Source: JBBRGK01 sp036741355
GTDB taxonomy: Bacteria; Chloroflexota; Dehalococcoidia; CAUJGQ01
Length of the DNA stretch: 64,000 bases
Direction: 5' to 3'
Assembly: GCA_036741355.1 (NCBI GenBank)
Contig: DAINSK010000003.1
Coordinates: 91,406 to 155,405 of the forward strand
The notes under the pieces were generated by a model that was given only the letters and a program-made list of their open reading frames with translations, had not been told where the DNA came from and searched no databases. This document shows, piece after piece, positions 1 through 8,122 of the stretch (position 1 is its first letter; each line of letters begins with the position of its first letter). Both the position numbers and the translations under genes were made by a program.

Positions 1-55
1 GCACCGCTACCGGGGCCCGGCGCACAGCCTCGGCGGGGATTGTCGTTCCGCGCGC

Positions 56-1183
56 CTACGACACCGTGATAGTGGCGCAGGCGCTCTTGCCGCCGGTGGT
101 TACCTTGAGCTGGTGGGTGCCTGGTGCGAGGCCAGCCGGGATCGGCAGGTGCATCTCTGCATTACCGGCGACGTCGCGGACCGAGCCGCCGCCATCGGTC
201 ATGGGATTGGTATTCATCGTCGTGACGACCTGGCCATCGATTGTGACCGTGACCGGCGCGTTGGCATCGAGACCGGTGACGGGAAAGCTGTATCGCAAGC
301 CGGCCGTCACGGTGCCTGGCAGCCCAGAAATCGGCGGGCAGGGCGGCGGGGAGGACGGCGGCGGCGGGCTGGAACCCGACCCGGTGACCGGACCGCACAT
401 TCCGGTGATGGTGTTGCAATTGAACCCGCCACAACAGTCGGCGTCCGTCTTGCACGGGCCGCCAGCGCCGGAGCAGCAGACGCCGCCGTTGCAGGTCTGG
501 CCGTCTGGACAGCCGCAGGCGCCGTTGGTGCAGCAGCCGCCGTCAGGGCATGCTGTCACGGCAACGCAGGACCCGCTGTCGCAGCACAGCCCTGCGTTGC
601 CGCAGCTGACGCAGTTGCCGTCCGGCTGACAGACCTCGCAGGTGCGGCACTTAAGGGTGGGGATGCAGCCGACGCCTTGGGCGCAGTCTTCGCAGGGGCC
701 GCAAGGGCTGACGCAATGGAGTCCTTGACAGGTCGAACAGGTGTCACAGGTGCTGACGCAGTTGCCAGCACTGTCGCAGGTCTGGCAAGGCCGATTGCAC
801 TTATTGAAGCACTGGAAGTCACCGCCGCAGAACTGGCAGATGGTGCACGTGTCGACGCAACCGCCTTCTTGACTACAGGTCTGACAGGCGTCACAGGTGT
901 TGACGCAGGCGCCTTCTTGGCAGGACCAGCACGGAGGGCAGCCGTCCTCGCAGTCCCCGTAGTGGCAGCAAAGACCAACTGCCGCACAGCCGACGCAGCC
1001 GCCAATAGTGCAGGTCTTGCAGTCGGGGCAACCGTCTGGGCAGGGCGAATCCGCCCGCGCCCAGCGCGGCATTATCGTGCCCGCCGCGGCACTCACCATC
1101 GCGACACCGAGCTGCCGCAGCATCGCCCGCCGCGAGCGCTGTGCACCCAGGGTCCGAGAGAGTGTGTCGAATGGATGTTCCAT
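56..1183 (-). CDS. Cysteine-rich putative Tat-exported protein with C-terminal Ig-like domain
   Basis: The protein has 375 aa. A twin-arginine-like signal (RR at 18-19, hydrophobic stretch about 22-35, cleavage likely near ARA at 42-44) precedes a region of about 220 residues holding 54 cysteines. At residues 82-193 there are seven tandem 14-18-residue units of the form C-x2/3-C-x2-C-x4/5-C-x3. A Pro/Ser linker (about 268-281) leads to a domain of about 94 aa with two more Cys that reads like an Ig/beta-sandwich. The ATG at 1183 was chosen because GGAGG lies 8 nt upstream; an upstream in-frame extension has no such site. It sits 88 bp downstream of the MauE-thioredoxin gene on the same strand. 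Function is unknown; a disulfide-stabilised surface or metal-binding protein is an inference. Confidence 0.75.
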   Translation of the reverse strand: MEHPFDTLSRTLGAQRSRRAMLRQLGVAMVSAAAGTIMPRWARADSPCPDGCPDCKTCTIGGCVGCAAVGLCCHYGDCEDGCPPCWSCQEGACVNTCDACQTCSQEGGCVDTCTICQFCGGDFQCFNKCNRPCQTCDSAGNCVSTCDTCSTCQGLHCVSPCGPCEDCAQGVGCIPTLKCRTCEVCQPDGNCVSCGNAGLCCDSGSCVAVTACPDGGCCTNGACGCPDGQTCNGGVCCSGAGGPCKTDADCCGGFNCNTITGMCGPVTGSGSSPPPPSSPPPCPPISGLPGTVTAGLRYSFPVTGLDANAPVTVTIDGQVVTTMNTNPMTDGGGSVRDVAGNAEMHLPIPAGLAPGTHQLKVTTGGKSACATITVS

Positions 1184-1271
1184 CGCCCGTCCTCCACGAG
1201 AGCCGCCACGCTTGCGGCGGCCTTGCTCTGCCAGCACGTTCAGCCCTTGCTGGCGGGCCGCGACTCGCGCC

Positions 1272-2813
1272 CTAACTCGGGCCAAGCAGCCTCATGACGG
1301 CCGGCCCGCCCACGGCGACCGCGGAGGCCACGTTGCCCGCGCGGTCAACCAGCACCGCCGACGGCGTGCCGTTCGCGCCGAACACCGACCCCGCCGCTAA
1401 GCCGTTTTGCAGCAGCACCGGCGAGGCGAGCCCGTGCGCGGCGTTGGCCTCCACCGTCCCCGTCGACACGACCAGCAGCGCCGGGGCGCCGTCTGGCCGG
1501 CTCGCTTCCCACTGCTTGAGCTGCGGCAACAACTGCTGGCAGAAGCCGCAGCCCGGGTTCCAGAAGAGCAACGCCGTGTCGCGGCCGCGGAAGTCGGCCA
1601 GGTCTACCTCGTTCCCGCCCAGGTCGGGCAGTCTGAGTGCCGGCGCCTCCTGGCCGATAGGCAGGCCCTGCGGCGCCGGCGGTGCGGCGTCGTGGACCTT
1701 GCCGCAGTTCGGGCAGGGCTGTCCAGGCGCGGCGGCCGGCGCCACGGGGATCACCGGCTGCGGCAGCGGCGTGCCCAGCGTGCGGGCCACCAGCGCTCGG
1801 ATCTGCTCCGCCCCCTGCGCCAGCGGGCTGCCGATGCTGCCATCCGGCCTCACCAGCACCATGCCCGGCGTACCGGAGGCCTGGTAGGCCGTCGCAACTT
1901 CGCGTTCCTGCTGCAACAGCACCTGGCTCAGCCCGTGCTCGGCGGTCTTCGCGCGGTTCTCCTCGGCGCTGCCGCTGCTGATCACGGCCAGACTCACCGT
2001 GCCGGCCAGTTCGCGCTGCCAGCGCGCCAGGTCGGGCAAGAGCGCGTTGCACGGCCCGCAGCCGGGGTCGACGAAGGCGAGCAGCGCCGGCCGGCCCGAG
2101 GCACGCAGCGCCTCCAGCGTCAGCACCTCGCCGTGCAGGCCGGGGAGCTGGAAGGCGGGCGCGGGGGTGCCGACCAACAGCCCGGCGGCCGGCTGATTCA
2201 CCGGCGCGGGTACCTGTTCGCCCGTCTGGCCAAGACGCTGTTCCAGCCCCTCCAAACGGGCGAGCAGACGGCCGTTCTGCGCCACCATTTGCAGCAGCAG
2301 CCAGAGCAGGACGGCACTGACGATAAGCCCTCCCATACCAAGACCAAGGGCAACCCAGGCAGCCACGGTGTCACCTCCCAGCCACGCGAGTAAGTCGATC
2401 CCGGCGTTGCCACGCCCGGCGATCAGAATGAAGCCGGCAACGCCGGCGAGTAGCCCGTTGCGGGCGATAGTGCGCCAGCCGACCGGAGCCGAGTGAAGCT
2501 GGCCGAAGCAGTGGCAATCCGGGCGCCGGCCACGGGCGAGCGTCAGTCCGATGCCGCCGATGAAAAGCGCGAGCAGCGCCAAAGCCGCGACGGCTGCCAC
2601 CCAGGCGGTGCGGGCCGGCACGAGCAGGACCGCGACCGCAAGCTCGCCGAGCGGCAAGAGCAGGCCGGCCGGCGCCGTCAGGCGCTCCGGCACGCCGAAG
2701 TCGCGCATCGCCTGGCGGGAGCCGGAACGGTCAAGCAGCTTGGCGATGCCCGCCACGGCGAAGACGGCGGCAAGCAGCAGTCGGGCGGCGAGCAGAGCGG
2801 ACGTCATTGGCAT
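1272..2813 (-). CDS. MauE-type membrane protein fused to two thioredoxin-like domains
   Basis: The 513-aa protein has an N-terminal MauE/DoxX-like membrane domain with about five hydrophobic segments (roughly 8-25, 48-66, 70-93, 117-133, 152-176) and a Cys pair in PDCHCFG (C100/C102). A short coiled stretch (about 178-200) leads to a first TlpA/MauD-like thioredoxin domain with CGPC (C252/C255) and cis-Pro GTP (P316). A linker carries CPNC (C367/C370). A second thioredoxin domain has CGFC (C422/C425) and GTP (P483). MauE and MauD are known to be needed for maturation of the disulfide-rich methylamine dehydrogenase small subunit; here both functions appear fused. The next gene encodes a 56-Cys exported protein, a plausible substrate. 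A second ATG at 2807 has better GGAG spacing (9 nt) and may be the true start. Confidence 0.8.
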   Translation of the reverse strand: MPMTSALLAARLLLAAVFAVAGIAKLLDRSGSRQAMRDFGVPERLTAPAGLLLPLGELAVAVLLVPARTAWVAAVAALALLALFIGGIGLTLARGRRPDCHCFGQLHSAPVGWRTIARNGLLAGVAGFILIAGRGNAGIDLLAWLGGDTVAAWVALGLGMGGLIVSAVLLWLLLQMVAQNGRLLARLEGLEQRLGQTGEQVPAPVNQPAAGLLVGTPAPAFQLPGLHGEVLTLEALRASGRPALLAFVDPGCGPCNALLPDLARWQRELAGTVSLAVISSGSAEENRAKTAEHGLSQVLLQQEREVATAYQASGTPGMVLVRPDGSIGSPLAQGAEQIRALVARTLGTPLPQPVIPVAPAAAPGQPCPNCGKVHDAAPPAPQGLPIGQEAPALRLPDLGGNEVDLADFRGRDTALLFWNPGCGFCQQLLPQLKQWEASRPDGAPALLVVSTGTVEANAAHGLASPVLLQNGLAAGSVFGANGTPSAVLVDRAGNVASAVAVGGPAVMRLLGPS

Positions 2814-2927
2814 CGACTCCGGGTGCCTGCTAGCCCAATCGAGAGAGGCTCCGGCAGAATGGTCGTCAAGCGGATTCGCCCAGGCCAGGCGGTCAGCGCA
2901 TTATTAGCCTCAAGATGGCTCGTTGGG

Positions 2928-2956
2928 ATTGTACGGATCTTGTCAATGGGCGACAA
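2928..2956 (-). promoter_or_regulatory. Putative sigma-70-type promoter for the MauE-Trx / Cys-rich operon
   Basis: On the minus strand TTGTCG (2956-2951) is separated by 17 bp from TACAAT (2933-2928), a good match to a housekeeping promoter. It would leave an untranslated leader of about 110 nt before the MauE-Trx gene. This is a sequence match only. Confidence 0.4.
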
Positions 2957-3068
2957 CCGGTGATCCGGACCGACCCGCGAGCAGATCCTAGCGGTGGCTT
3001 TTAGGCCGCGGACGCGGCCACAATAGACCAGGGCTGGCGCGGATGGGCAGAGGGGATCGCAAGACGGA

Positions 3069-4565
3069 ATGGCGAACAGCATCTGGGCGCGGCTGAGCAT
3101 ATCGGCGCAGCCGCCGGACAAACTTTCACCGGAAGAGCGGGTCAATAGCTGGGAAGAGGTCTACCAGGGGCTCGACATCAACCGGGCGCGGCTCGAAGCT
3201 GCCCGCTGCATTCATTGCCCAACGGCTCCGTGCATGGAGGCCTGCCCCGCACACAACGACATCCCCGGGGCGCTGTTGCTTTTGGAACAGGGCGATGAGC
3301 TCGCGGCAGCGGCGAAGTTCCGCGAGACGTCAACCTTGCCCGAGATGTGCGGTCGCTTGTGTCCGCACGAGCGATTGTGCGAAGGCGACTGCCCTGTTGG
3401 ATTCGCGATCAGGCCGGACGGCCGCAAAGACGCCCCGGTGGGCATCGGCCAGCTCGAGGCGTTCGTCGCGGACCGGCAACGGGAACACCTCGGTGGTTTC
3501 CCTCTCCCGAAAGATCTTCCGGCCGAGAGCGGACGCAGGGTCGCCATCGTCGGTTCGGGACCATCCGGGTTGACCGTCGCCGAAGAGCTTGTAAAGCGCG
3601 GCCATGGTTGCACCGTGATCGACCAGTGGCCGGTGCCGGGTGGAGCGCTGGCGAACGGGATCCCGAACTTCAAGCTCGCCAAAGCGATTCTGCAGCAGAA
3701 GCTCCAATACCTCACGATGCTCGGCGTGGACTTCGTCACGAACGTGAAGATCGGCCGCGATTTGAGCGTCGACGAGCTGTTGGACGAGGGCTACGACGCC
3801 GTATACCTGGGCACGGGCGCCGGTGTCGACAAGGAGCTTCGCATCCCCGGAGCCGGCGAATTTGAAGGCGTGCTGACCGCGACGGATTTCCTCATCCGCG
3901 CGAACGCTTCCGCGGCGAAACTGCTGACGGCGCCGGGGGTGCATAACGCTGTTGACTCGACTGTAATTGCGGAGCGGTCGTCTGGGCCGCGCGTCGTCGT
4001 CATCGGCGGCGGAGACTCTGCACTTGACTCTGTCCGCGCGGCGCTGCGGCTGGGTGCGTCGTCGGTCACCCTCGTCTTCAGCGGTTCGGCCGAGGAGATC
4101 CACGGACGCGCTGCCGAAGAAGAGGACGCTCGCGCCGAGGGCGTGGTGTTCCGTCTACAAAGCGAGCCGGTTGAATTCATCGGCGATGCCGCGGGACGGA
4201 TTCGGGCGGTTCGTTTCCGCCGCCTGGAGCGCGGCGAGACCGAGCGAAATGGACGCACGCGCCGGTTTGCGGTACCCGACTCTGAATTCGAAGTCCCGGC
4301 GGACATGGCCGTTGTCGCGGTCGGCTACGATCCCGATCCATTAGTAAAGCAGGAAACCGAAGGATTGAGGGACGGCGCGGGCGGCTACCTGCACGCCGAC
4401 GGCGTGACGGGACATACCACGAGGCGCGGAGTCTTCGCCGGTGGCGACGTGGTGCATGGCGCCGGGCTCGTCGTCACCGCGATGGCTGCCGGTAAACGCG
4501 CCGCGGCCGGTATCGACGAGTACCTGCGATCGCTTCCGGCCGGCGCCGGCAATCGGCAGTCGTAG
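3069..4565 (+). CDS. GltD-like FAD/NAD(P)H oxidoreductase with N-terminal Fe-S domain
   Basis: The 498-aa protein has the layout of the glutamate synthase small subunit family. An N-terminal Fe-S domain has C47, C50, C55, C59 and C94, C98, C104, C108. It is followed by an FAD-binding GxGxxG (GSGPSG, 162-167), an NAD(P)-binding GGGDSA motif near 313, and a C-terminal FAD site with GVFAGGD. Such proteins pass electrons from NAD(P)H through FAD and Fe-S clusters to a partner. No GltB large subunit is adjacent, so it may instead be a sulfide-dehydrogenase-like or DPD-like subunit or a generic NADPH:acceptor oxidoreductase. GAGGGG precedes the ATG. The gene is divergent from the MauE-Trx gene and followed by about 440 bp of noncoding DNA. 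Confidence 0.85.
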   Translation: MANSIWARLSISAQPPDKLSPEERVNSWEEVYQGLDINRARLEAARCIHCPTAPCMEACPAHNDIPGALLLLEQGDELAAAAKFRETSTLPEMCGRLCPHERLCEGDCPVGFAIRPDGRKDAPVGIGQLEAFVADRQREHLGGFPLPKDLPAESGRRVAIVGSGPSGLTVAEELVKRGHGCTVIDQWPVPGGALANGIPNFKLAKAILQQKLQYLTMLGVDFVTNVKIGRDLSVDELLDEGYDAVYLGTGAGVDKELRIPGAGEFEGVLTATDFLIRANASAAKLLTAPGVHNAVDSTVIAERSSGPRVVVIGGGDSALDSVRAALRLGASSVTLVFSGSAEEIHGRAAEEEDARAEGVVFRLQSEPVEFIGDAAGRIRAVRFRRLERGETERNGRTRRFAVPDSEFEVPADMAVVAVGYDPDPLVKQETEGLRDGAGGYLHADGVTGHTTRRGVFAGGDVVHGAGLVVTAMAAGKRAAAGIDEYLRSLPAGAGNRQS

Positions 4566-4876
4566 GGCAGATGACGAACAGTAGCCGGCGTAGGCCGGCT
4601 TCGCTGGATAAGCCCACGGTTTCAACCGCCGGGCGATCGCACGAAGTCCTGCTGGCGACACACCACTTCCACCCGGCGACTAAAGTCGCGGGCTCACGAC
4701 GCGAAGTCCGCCTGCGCGGACTGATCGTTGACCTGCCGATCCGCGGCCGCGAATTGCCTCGCTTGCAAGCTCCCGTTCCCTGGTTAGGGAACCAGTACCC
4801 CCCGTTAGGCGTAGGGGTAGGGGCCGGGGGTTAGGTCCACGACTGCCGACTGCCCGCACAGTTTCGGTTCCGTAGG
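4566..4876. other. Intergenic region with hairpin repeats
   Basis: No credible gene was seen. An AGCCGG...CCGGCT hairpin (4583-4600) lies just after the oxidoreductase stop but has no T-run. A two-hairpin repeat-like block lies at 4674-4722. A G-rich run at about 4800-4832 (GGGGTAGGGGCCGGGGG type) precedes the CIRCE-like operator. Confidence 0.6.
4674..4722. repeat. Two-hairpin REP-like intergenic element
   Basis: Two adjacent inverted repeats are present: GCGAC-taaa-GTCGC (4676-4689) and AGTCCGC-ctgc-GCGGACT (4705-4722). This double-hairpin layout resembles interspersed REP-like elements of Chloroflexota and other environmental genomes. Only one copy is in this window, so its repeated nature is inferred from memory of similar sequences. 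Confidence 0.4.
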
Positions 4877-4903
4877 TTAGCACTCTCACCCCGAGTTTGC
4901 TAA
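4877..4903 (+). promoter_or_regulatory. CIRCE-like operator (HrcA site)
   Basis: The left arm TTAGCACTC is perfect, the spacer is 9 bp, and the right arm GTTTGCTAA matches the consensus GAGTGCTAA at 7 of 9 positions. CIRCE is the binding site of the heat-shock repressor HrcA, normally before groESL or dnaK operons. It overlaps the -35 element of the promoter described next, as expected for a repressor site. Confidence 0.7.
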
Positions 4904-4926
4904 TCGAGACTCGGGTGCGTTAGAAT
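4897..4926 (+). promoter_or_regulatory. Putative housekeeping promoter of the groEL unit
   Basis: TTGCTA (4897-4902) is followed after 18 bp by TAGAAT (4921-4926). The -35 lies within the right arm of the CIRCE-like operator, consistent with HrcA repression of the 74-aa gene and groEL. Confidence 0.5.
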
Positions 4927-5007
4927 CCGGACAGCGGAAGACGACCATATGGCGGCGCTTGGTCGCGGAATTCGTCCCCGCAAGTACACGTAGGAGCCGG
5001 TGAGGAG

Positions 5008-5232
5008 ATGGCGCAGGGCAAGATCGGCATCTATCTCAACTCGAAGCGCCTGAAGGCGTTCCGAGCGAGCACGGTCCACGCAGCACCTGAGAGCCCCGAC
5101 TGGGTATTTATTAGCGAAGATTCGATGATCGGCATGGTTACTATCCGCGAGATCGCCAAGGAGCGAAAGCTCGTTGACGACCCGCAGAAGATCGAATGGA
5201 TCGGCCGGACGGATGAGCCGGCCAACGCCTGA
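5008..5232 (+). CDS. Unknown 74-aa protein in the groES position
   Basis: This is a small, mildly basic, soluble protein with no signal or membrane segment and no motif I recognise. It has none of the GroES landmarks (no mobile loop, too short). TAGGAG lies 11 nt before the ATG and a second GAGGAG abuts it. It is the first gene after the CIRCE-like operator and lies 145 bp ahead of groEL, where groES is normally found. A stress-related role, or merely sharing the promoter, can only be inferred. Confidence 0.6.
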   Translation: MAQGKIGIYLNSKRLKAFRASTVHAAPESPDWVFISEDSMIGMVTIREIAKERKLVDDPQKIEWIGRTDEPANA

Positions 5233-5238
5233 AGCACA

Positions 5239-5356
5239 CCCGGGACCCGCCGTGACGAAGTCTGAACGGAGCAACGAAGCCCGCTCGGCGGGGATTTCCC
5301 GGGACCCGCCGTGATGGTGTCCGAATAGAGCAACGAAGCCCGCTCGGCGGGGATTT
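5239..5356 (+). repeat. Two tandem 59-bp hairpin-forming repeats in the groEL leader
   Basis: Two direct copies (5239-5297 and 5298-5356) have a 59-bp period and differ mainly in a 13-bp central patch. Each is bounded by CCCGCCG and CGGCGGG, which can pair to form a stem, and each ends in GGGATTT. They lie between the 74-aa gene and the groEL ribosome-binding site, so they could act as an mRNA processing, stability or regulatory element. Two copies without spacers are not a CRISPR array. Confidence 0.75.
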
Positions 5357-5377
5357 TAAAGAAGGAAATAGCCAGCA

Positions 5378-7009
5378 ATGTCCGCGAAACAGATTTTATT
5401 TGACGAGTATGCGCGCGAGTCGCTCAAGGTTGGAGTCGACATCGTCGCGAACACGGTAAGGGCCACTCTCGGTCCCAAGGGTCGCAACGTCGCCCTCGGC
5501 AGAAGGTTCGGGGCTCCTATCATCACGCACGACGGCGTGACCGTCGCCAAAGAGATCGAGATCAAGGACCGCTTCATCAACCTCGGCGCACAGCTCACGA
5601 AAGAGGCGGCGAGCCGCACCGGCGACGTCGCGGGAGACGGAACGACCACTTCCACGGTTCTTGCTCAGGCGATGATCCATGAAGGGATACGCAACATTGC
5701 CGCGGGCGCCAACCCGATGGCGATCAAGCGCGGCATCGAAGCGGCGACCGCGGCCGTGGTCGAGGCGCTCAAGCAGATGGCTACTCCCGTTCAGGGTCGC
5801 GAAGGGCTAACGCAGATCGCGACGCTGGCGAGCGCCGATCCTGAGATCGGCGGGTTTATCGGCGAAGCGATGGACAAGATCGGCGCCAGCGGAGTCATCA
5901 GCGTCGAAGAGAGCCGCGGGATTGAATCCGAGGTCGAGTATGTCGAAGGGATGAGCTTCGACCGCGGCTACGTGTCGCCCTACCTTGTCACCGACGCCGA
6001 ACGACAAATCGCGACGCTCGACGATCCGTATATCCTGATCACCGACAAACGAATCTCCTCCAACACCGACGTGGTGCCGATCCTTGAAGAGGTATTGCGG
6101 TCTGGCAAACGCGAGTTCCTGATCATCTGCGATGACTTCGACGGCGAAGCGCTGGCGACGCTGATCGTGAACAAGATGCGCGGCAACCTGAACGCGGTTG
6201 CCGTGAAGGCTCCGGGCTATGGGGACAGCCAGAAGGATCTGCTCGAAGATATCGCCATCATGACTGGCGGCCAGGTCATCTCGGAAAGTCTGGGCCGCCG
6301 CCTCGACGGTGTCACGCTGGCGGACATGGGTGGCTGCCGCCGAACAGTGATCACCAGAGAAGAAACCAGCCTGCTCGAAGGCCGCGGCTCCGCAGATGCG
6401 CTCGAACAGCGCGTCAAGCAGCTCAGAGCGCTTATCGAAGACGCAAGCACAGACTTCGACCGCGAGAAGCTGCAGGGACGGCTCCGGAAGCTGTCCGGCG
6501 GCGCGGCGATCATCCACGTAGGCGCCGCCACCGAATCCGAGCTCAAAGAGCGCAAGGCGCGGGTGGACGACGCGTTGCACGCGGCGCGCGCCGCGGCTGA
6601 GGAAGGGATCGTCCCAGGGGGTGGAGTGGCGCTGCTGCGCGCCGGGGAGGCGATCGACAGCATCAGTATCGACTCCGAGGCGATGGTTGGCGTCAAGCTC
6701 GTGAAAAACGCGCTCGACGCGCCTCTGGCGCGGATTGCCGAGAACGCGGGCCGCGAGGGCGCGGTGGTCGTAGCCGGCGTCCGTAAGGTGCAGAAAGAGC
6801 GCGGAGACGCGAACGTTGGCTTCGAAGTCGTTACCGGCGAATTTGTCGATATGTTGGAAAACGGCATCATGGATCCGCTGAAGGTCACACGTGCCGCCCT
6901 CGAGAACGCGGCCTCGGTCGCAGCGCTGCTGCTGACCACAGAGGCGCTCATCGTCGAGATTCCGCAGAATGAGCAGATGCCGGCGATGCCGCCGATGGAC
7001 GACTACTAA
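5378..7009 (+). CDS. groL: Chaperonin GroEL (60 kDa)
   Basis: The 543-aa protein is colinear with Hsp60 throughout. ATP-site elements are present: LGPKGRN at 32-38, GDGTT at 86-90 with D87, and a distal VDDALHAARAAAEEGIV block with PGGG. The family folds proteins in the cytosol in double heptameric rings capped by GroES. The tail ends in MPPMDDY rather than the common Gly-Met repeat. GAAGGA precedes the ATG. No groES gene lies next to it; a CIRCE-like site 500 bp upstream suggests HrcA control. It may be one of several GroEL paralogues, with groES elsewhere. Confidence 0.96.
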   Translation: MSAKQILFDEYARESLKVGVDIVANTVRATLGPKGRNVALGRRFGAPIITHDGVTVAKEIEIKDRFINLGAQLTKEAASRTGDVAGDGTTTSTVLAQAMIHEGIRNIAAGANPMAIKRGIEAATAAVVEALKQMATPVQGREGLTQIATLASADPEIGGFIGEAMDKIGASGVISVEESRGIESEVEYVEGMSFDRGYVSPYLVTDAERQIATLDDPYILITDKRISSNTDVVPILEEVLRSGKREFLIICDDFDGEALATLIVNKMRGNLNAVAVKAPGYGDSQKDLLEDIAIMTGGQVISESLGRRLDGVTLADMGGCRRTVITREETSLLEGRGSADALEQRVKQLRALIEDASTDFDREKLQGRLRKLSGGAAIIHVGAATESELKERKARVDDALHAARAAAEEGIVPGGGVALLRAGEAIDSISIDSEAMVGVKLVKNALDAPLARIAENAGREGAVVVAGVRKVQKERGDANVGFEVVTGEFVDMLENGIMDPLKVTRAALENAASVAALLLTTEALIVEIPQNEQMPAMPPMDDY

Positions 7010-7062
7010 GATATAATTAGTCTACTGGGTCAGCAATTCGAGTCCCGTCACAGGAGCCCACT

Positions 7063-7395
7063 ATGCCAGCGAAAAATCCGCAGGAGCCATTCTCGCGCGT
7101 GACGCCAACCGAAGCGAAGCAAATGCTGGATGCCGGTGGTTCCGTTCTCATCGACGTACGCGAGCCCGGCGAATACGCGGAATATCACGCAACCGGCGCC
7201 AAGCTGATGCCGTTGAACAGCGTGTTCGCTCGCCAGGGTGAGATTCCCGACGACAAAGACGTTCTGTTCATCTGCAAGATGGGTCAGCGAAGCGCCCTCG
7301 CCTGCGAGTATGCTGCCGCCGCGGGCAAGGACAGGCTGTTCAACGTCGAAGACGGCACGGACGGGTGGCGCGACGCCGGACTGCCTACTGAGTAA
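7063..7395 (+). CDS. Rhodanese-like sulfurtransferase domain protein
   Basis: This is a single-domain rhodanese of 110 aa with the entry motif VLIDVREPGEY and an active-site loop CKMGQRS whose Cys would carry the persulfide. Single-domain rhodaneses transfer sulfane sulfur to thiol acceptors or detoxify cyanide; the acceptor here is unknown. AGGAG lies 6 nt before the ATG. A TATAAT (7012-7017) just after groEL could start a separate transcript, though no good -35 is present. The HAD gene follows after 12 bp, probably co-transcribed. Confidence 0.88.
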   Translation: MPAKNPQEPFSRVTPTEAKQMLDAGGSVLIDVREPGEYAEYHATGAKLMPLNSVFARQGEIPDDKDVLFICKMGQRSALACEYAAAAGKDRLFNVEDGTDGWRDAGLPTE

Positions 7396-7407
7396 CCAGG
7401 GCTGGTC

Positions 7408-8088
7408 TTGACGACGCTTTTCGTATTCGACATCGATCTGACGCTGATCCACTCGGGCGGGGCCGGCTCTCGTGCCATGGACCGGACCTTCCAAGGCTTG
7501 TACGGCATCGGTAAAGCATTTGAGGGCATCGAGTTTGCCGGACGCACCGACGGCGCAATCTTGCGCGACTGCTACGTCCACCACTCACTGCACGAACGCG
7601 ATTTGGTCGCCGAGTTCGGCCTGTTCCGCGACGCGTACTTCGATGAGCTGGCGCGGGAGCTTCAGGTCAGCGACTGCCGCGTGCTGCCCGGCATCCCGGA
7701 CCTGCTGAACGCGCTGGCCATGAGGGCTGATACGATCGTGGGACTCGGTACGGGTAACTACCGGGTGGCCGCAGAGCTCAAGCTGAATCACGTCGGAATC
7801 TGGGACCGGTTCCGCGATGGCGGTTTCGCCGACGACTCCGAGGACCGCGCAGAGGTGATTGCCTGCGCCATTCGCCGTCTAACCGACACTGGGGATGTAA
7901 TTCCCGACCGGGTATGGGTTGTCGGAGACAGTCCCCACGACGTTAGCGCCGGCAAGGCGAACAGGGCGTTGGTAGTTGGAGTCGGCACGGGTCACTGCTC
8001 GACTCAGGACCTGCTTGCCGCCGGTGCCGACGTTGTATTTGACGACCTCGGCGATACCGCGGCGTTTCTCAGCACTACGCTGTCGTAA
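7408..8088 (+). CDS. HAD-superfamily hydrolase (phosphoglycolate-phosphatase-like)
   Basis: The 226-aa protein has HAD motif I DIDLT (nucleophile D8, general acid D10), a helical cap insertion, motif II within GLGTGN and motif IV GDSPHD. It likely hydrolyses a small phosphate ester; the substrate cannot be told from sequence. The start is TTG 12 bp after the rhodanese stop, with only a weak ribosome-binding site, suggesting coupling to that gene. It converges with the minus-strand small zinc-finger-like gene. Confidence 0.85.
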   Translation: MTTLFVFDIDLTLIHSGGAGSRAMDRTFQGLYGIGKAFEGIEFAGRTDGAILRDCYVHHSLHERDLVAEFGLFRDAYFDELARELQVSDCRVLPGIPDLLNALAMRADTIVGLGTGNYRVAAELKLNHVGIWDRFRDGGFADDSEDRAEVIACAIRRLTDTGDVIPDRVWVVGDSPHDVSAGKANRALVVGVGTGHCSTQDLLAAGADVVFDDLGDTAAFLSTTLS

Positions 8089-8122
8089 CGCCCTTACTTT
8101 TGATCCCGGCACTCGGCGAAGC

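Noticed and set aside
113..1297. Long plus-strand reading frames opposite the Cys-rich gene and similar antisense frames at 1407-2393, 3330-4103, 9550-10344, 13051-13767
   Set aside because: They are shadows of clear genes, lack ribosome-binding sites and domain similarity, and have compositions typical of GC-rich reverse frames.
5008..5232. GroES call for the 74-aa gene
   Set aside because: Too short and without the GroES mobile loop or core motifs; only its position matches.
5239..5356. CRISPR array or c-di-GMP riboswitch
   Set aside because: Only two adjacent copies with no spacers, and the GEMM core pattern is not present.
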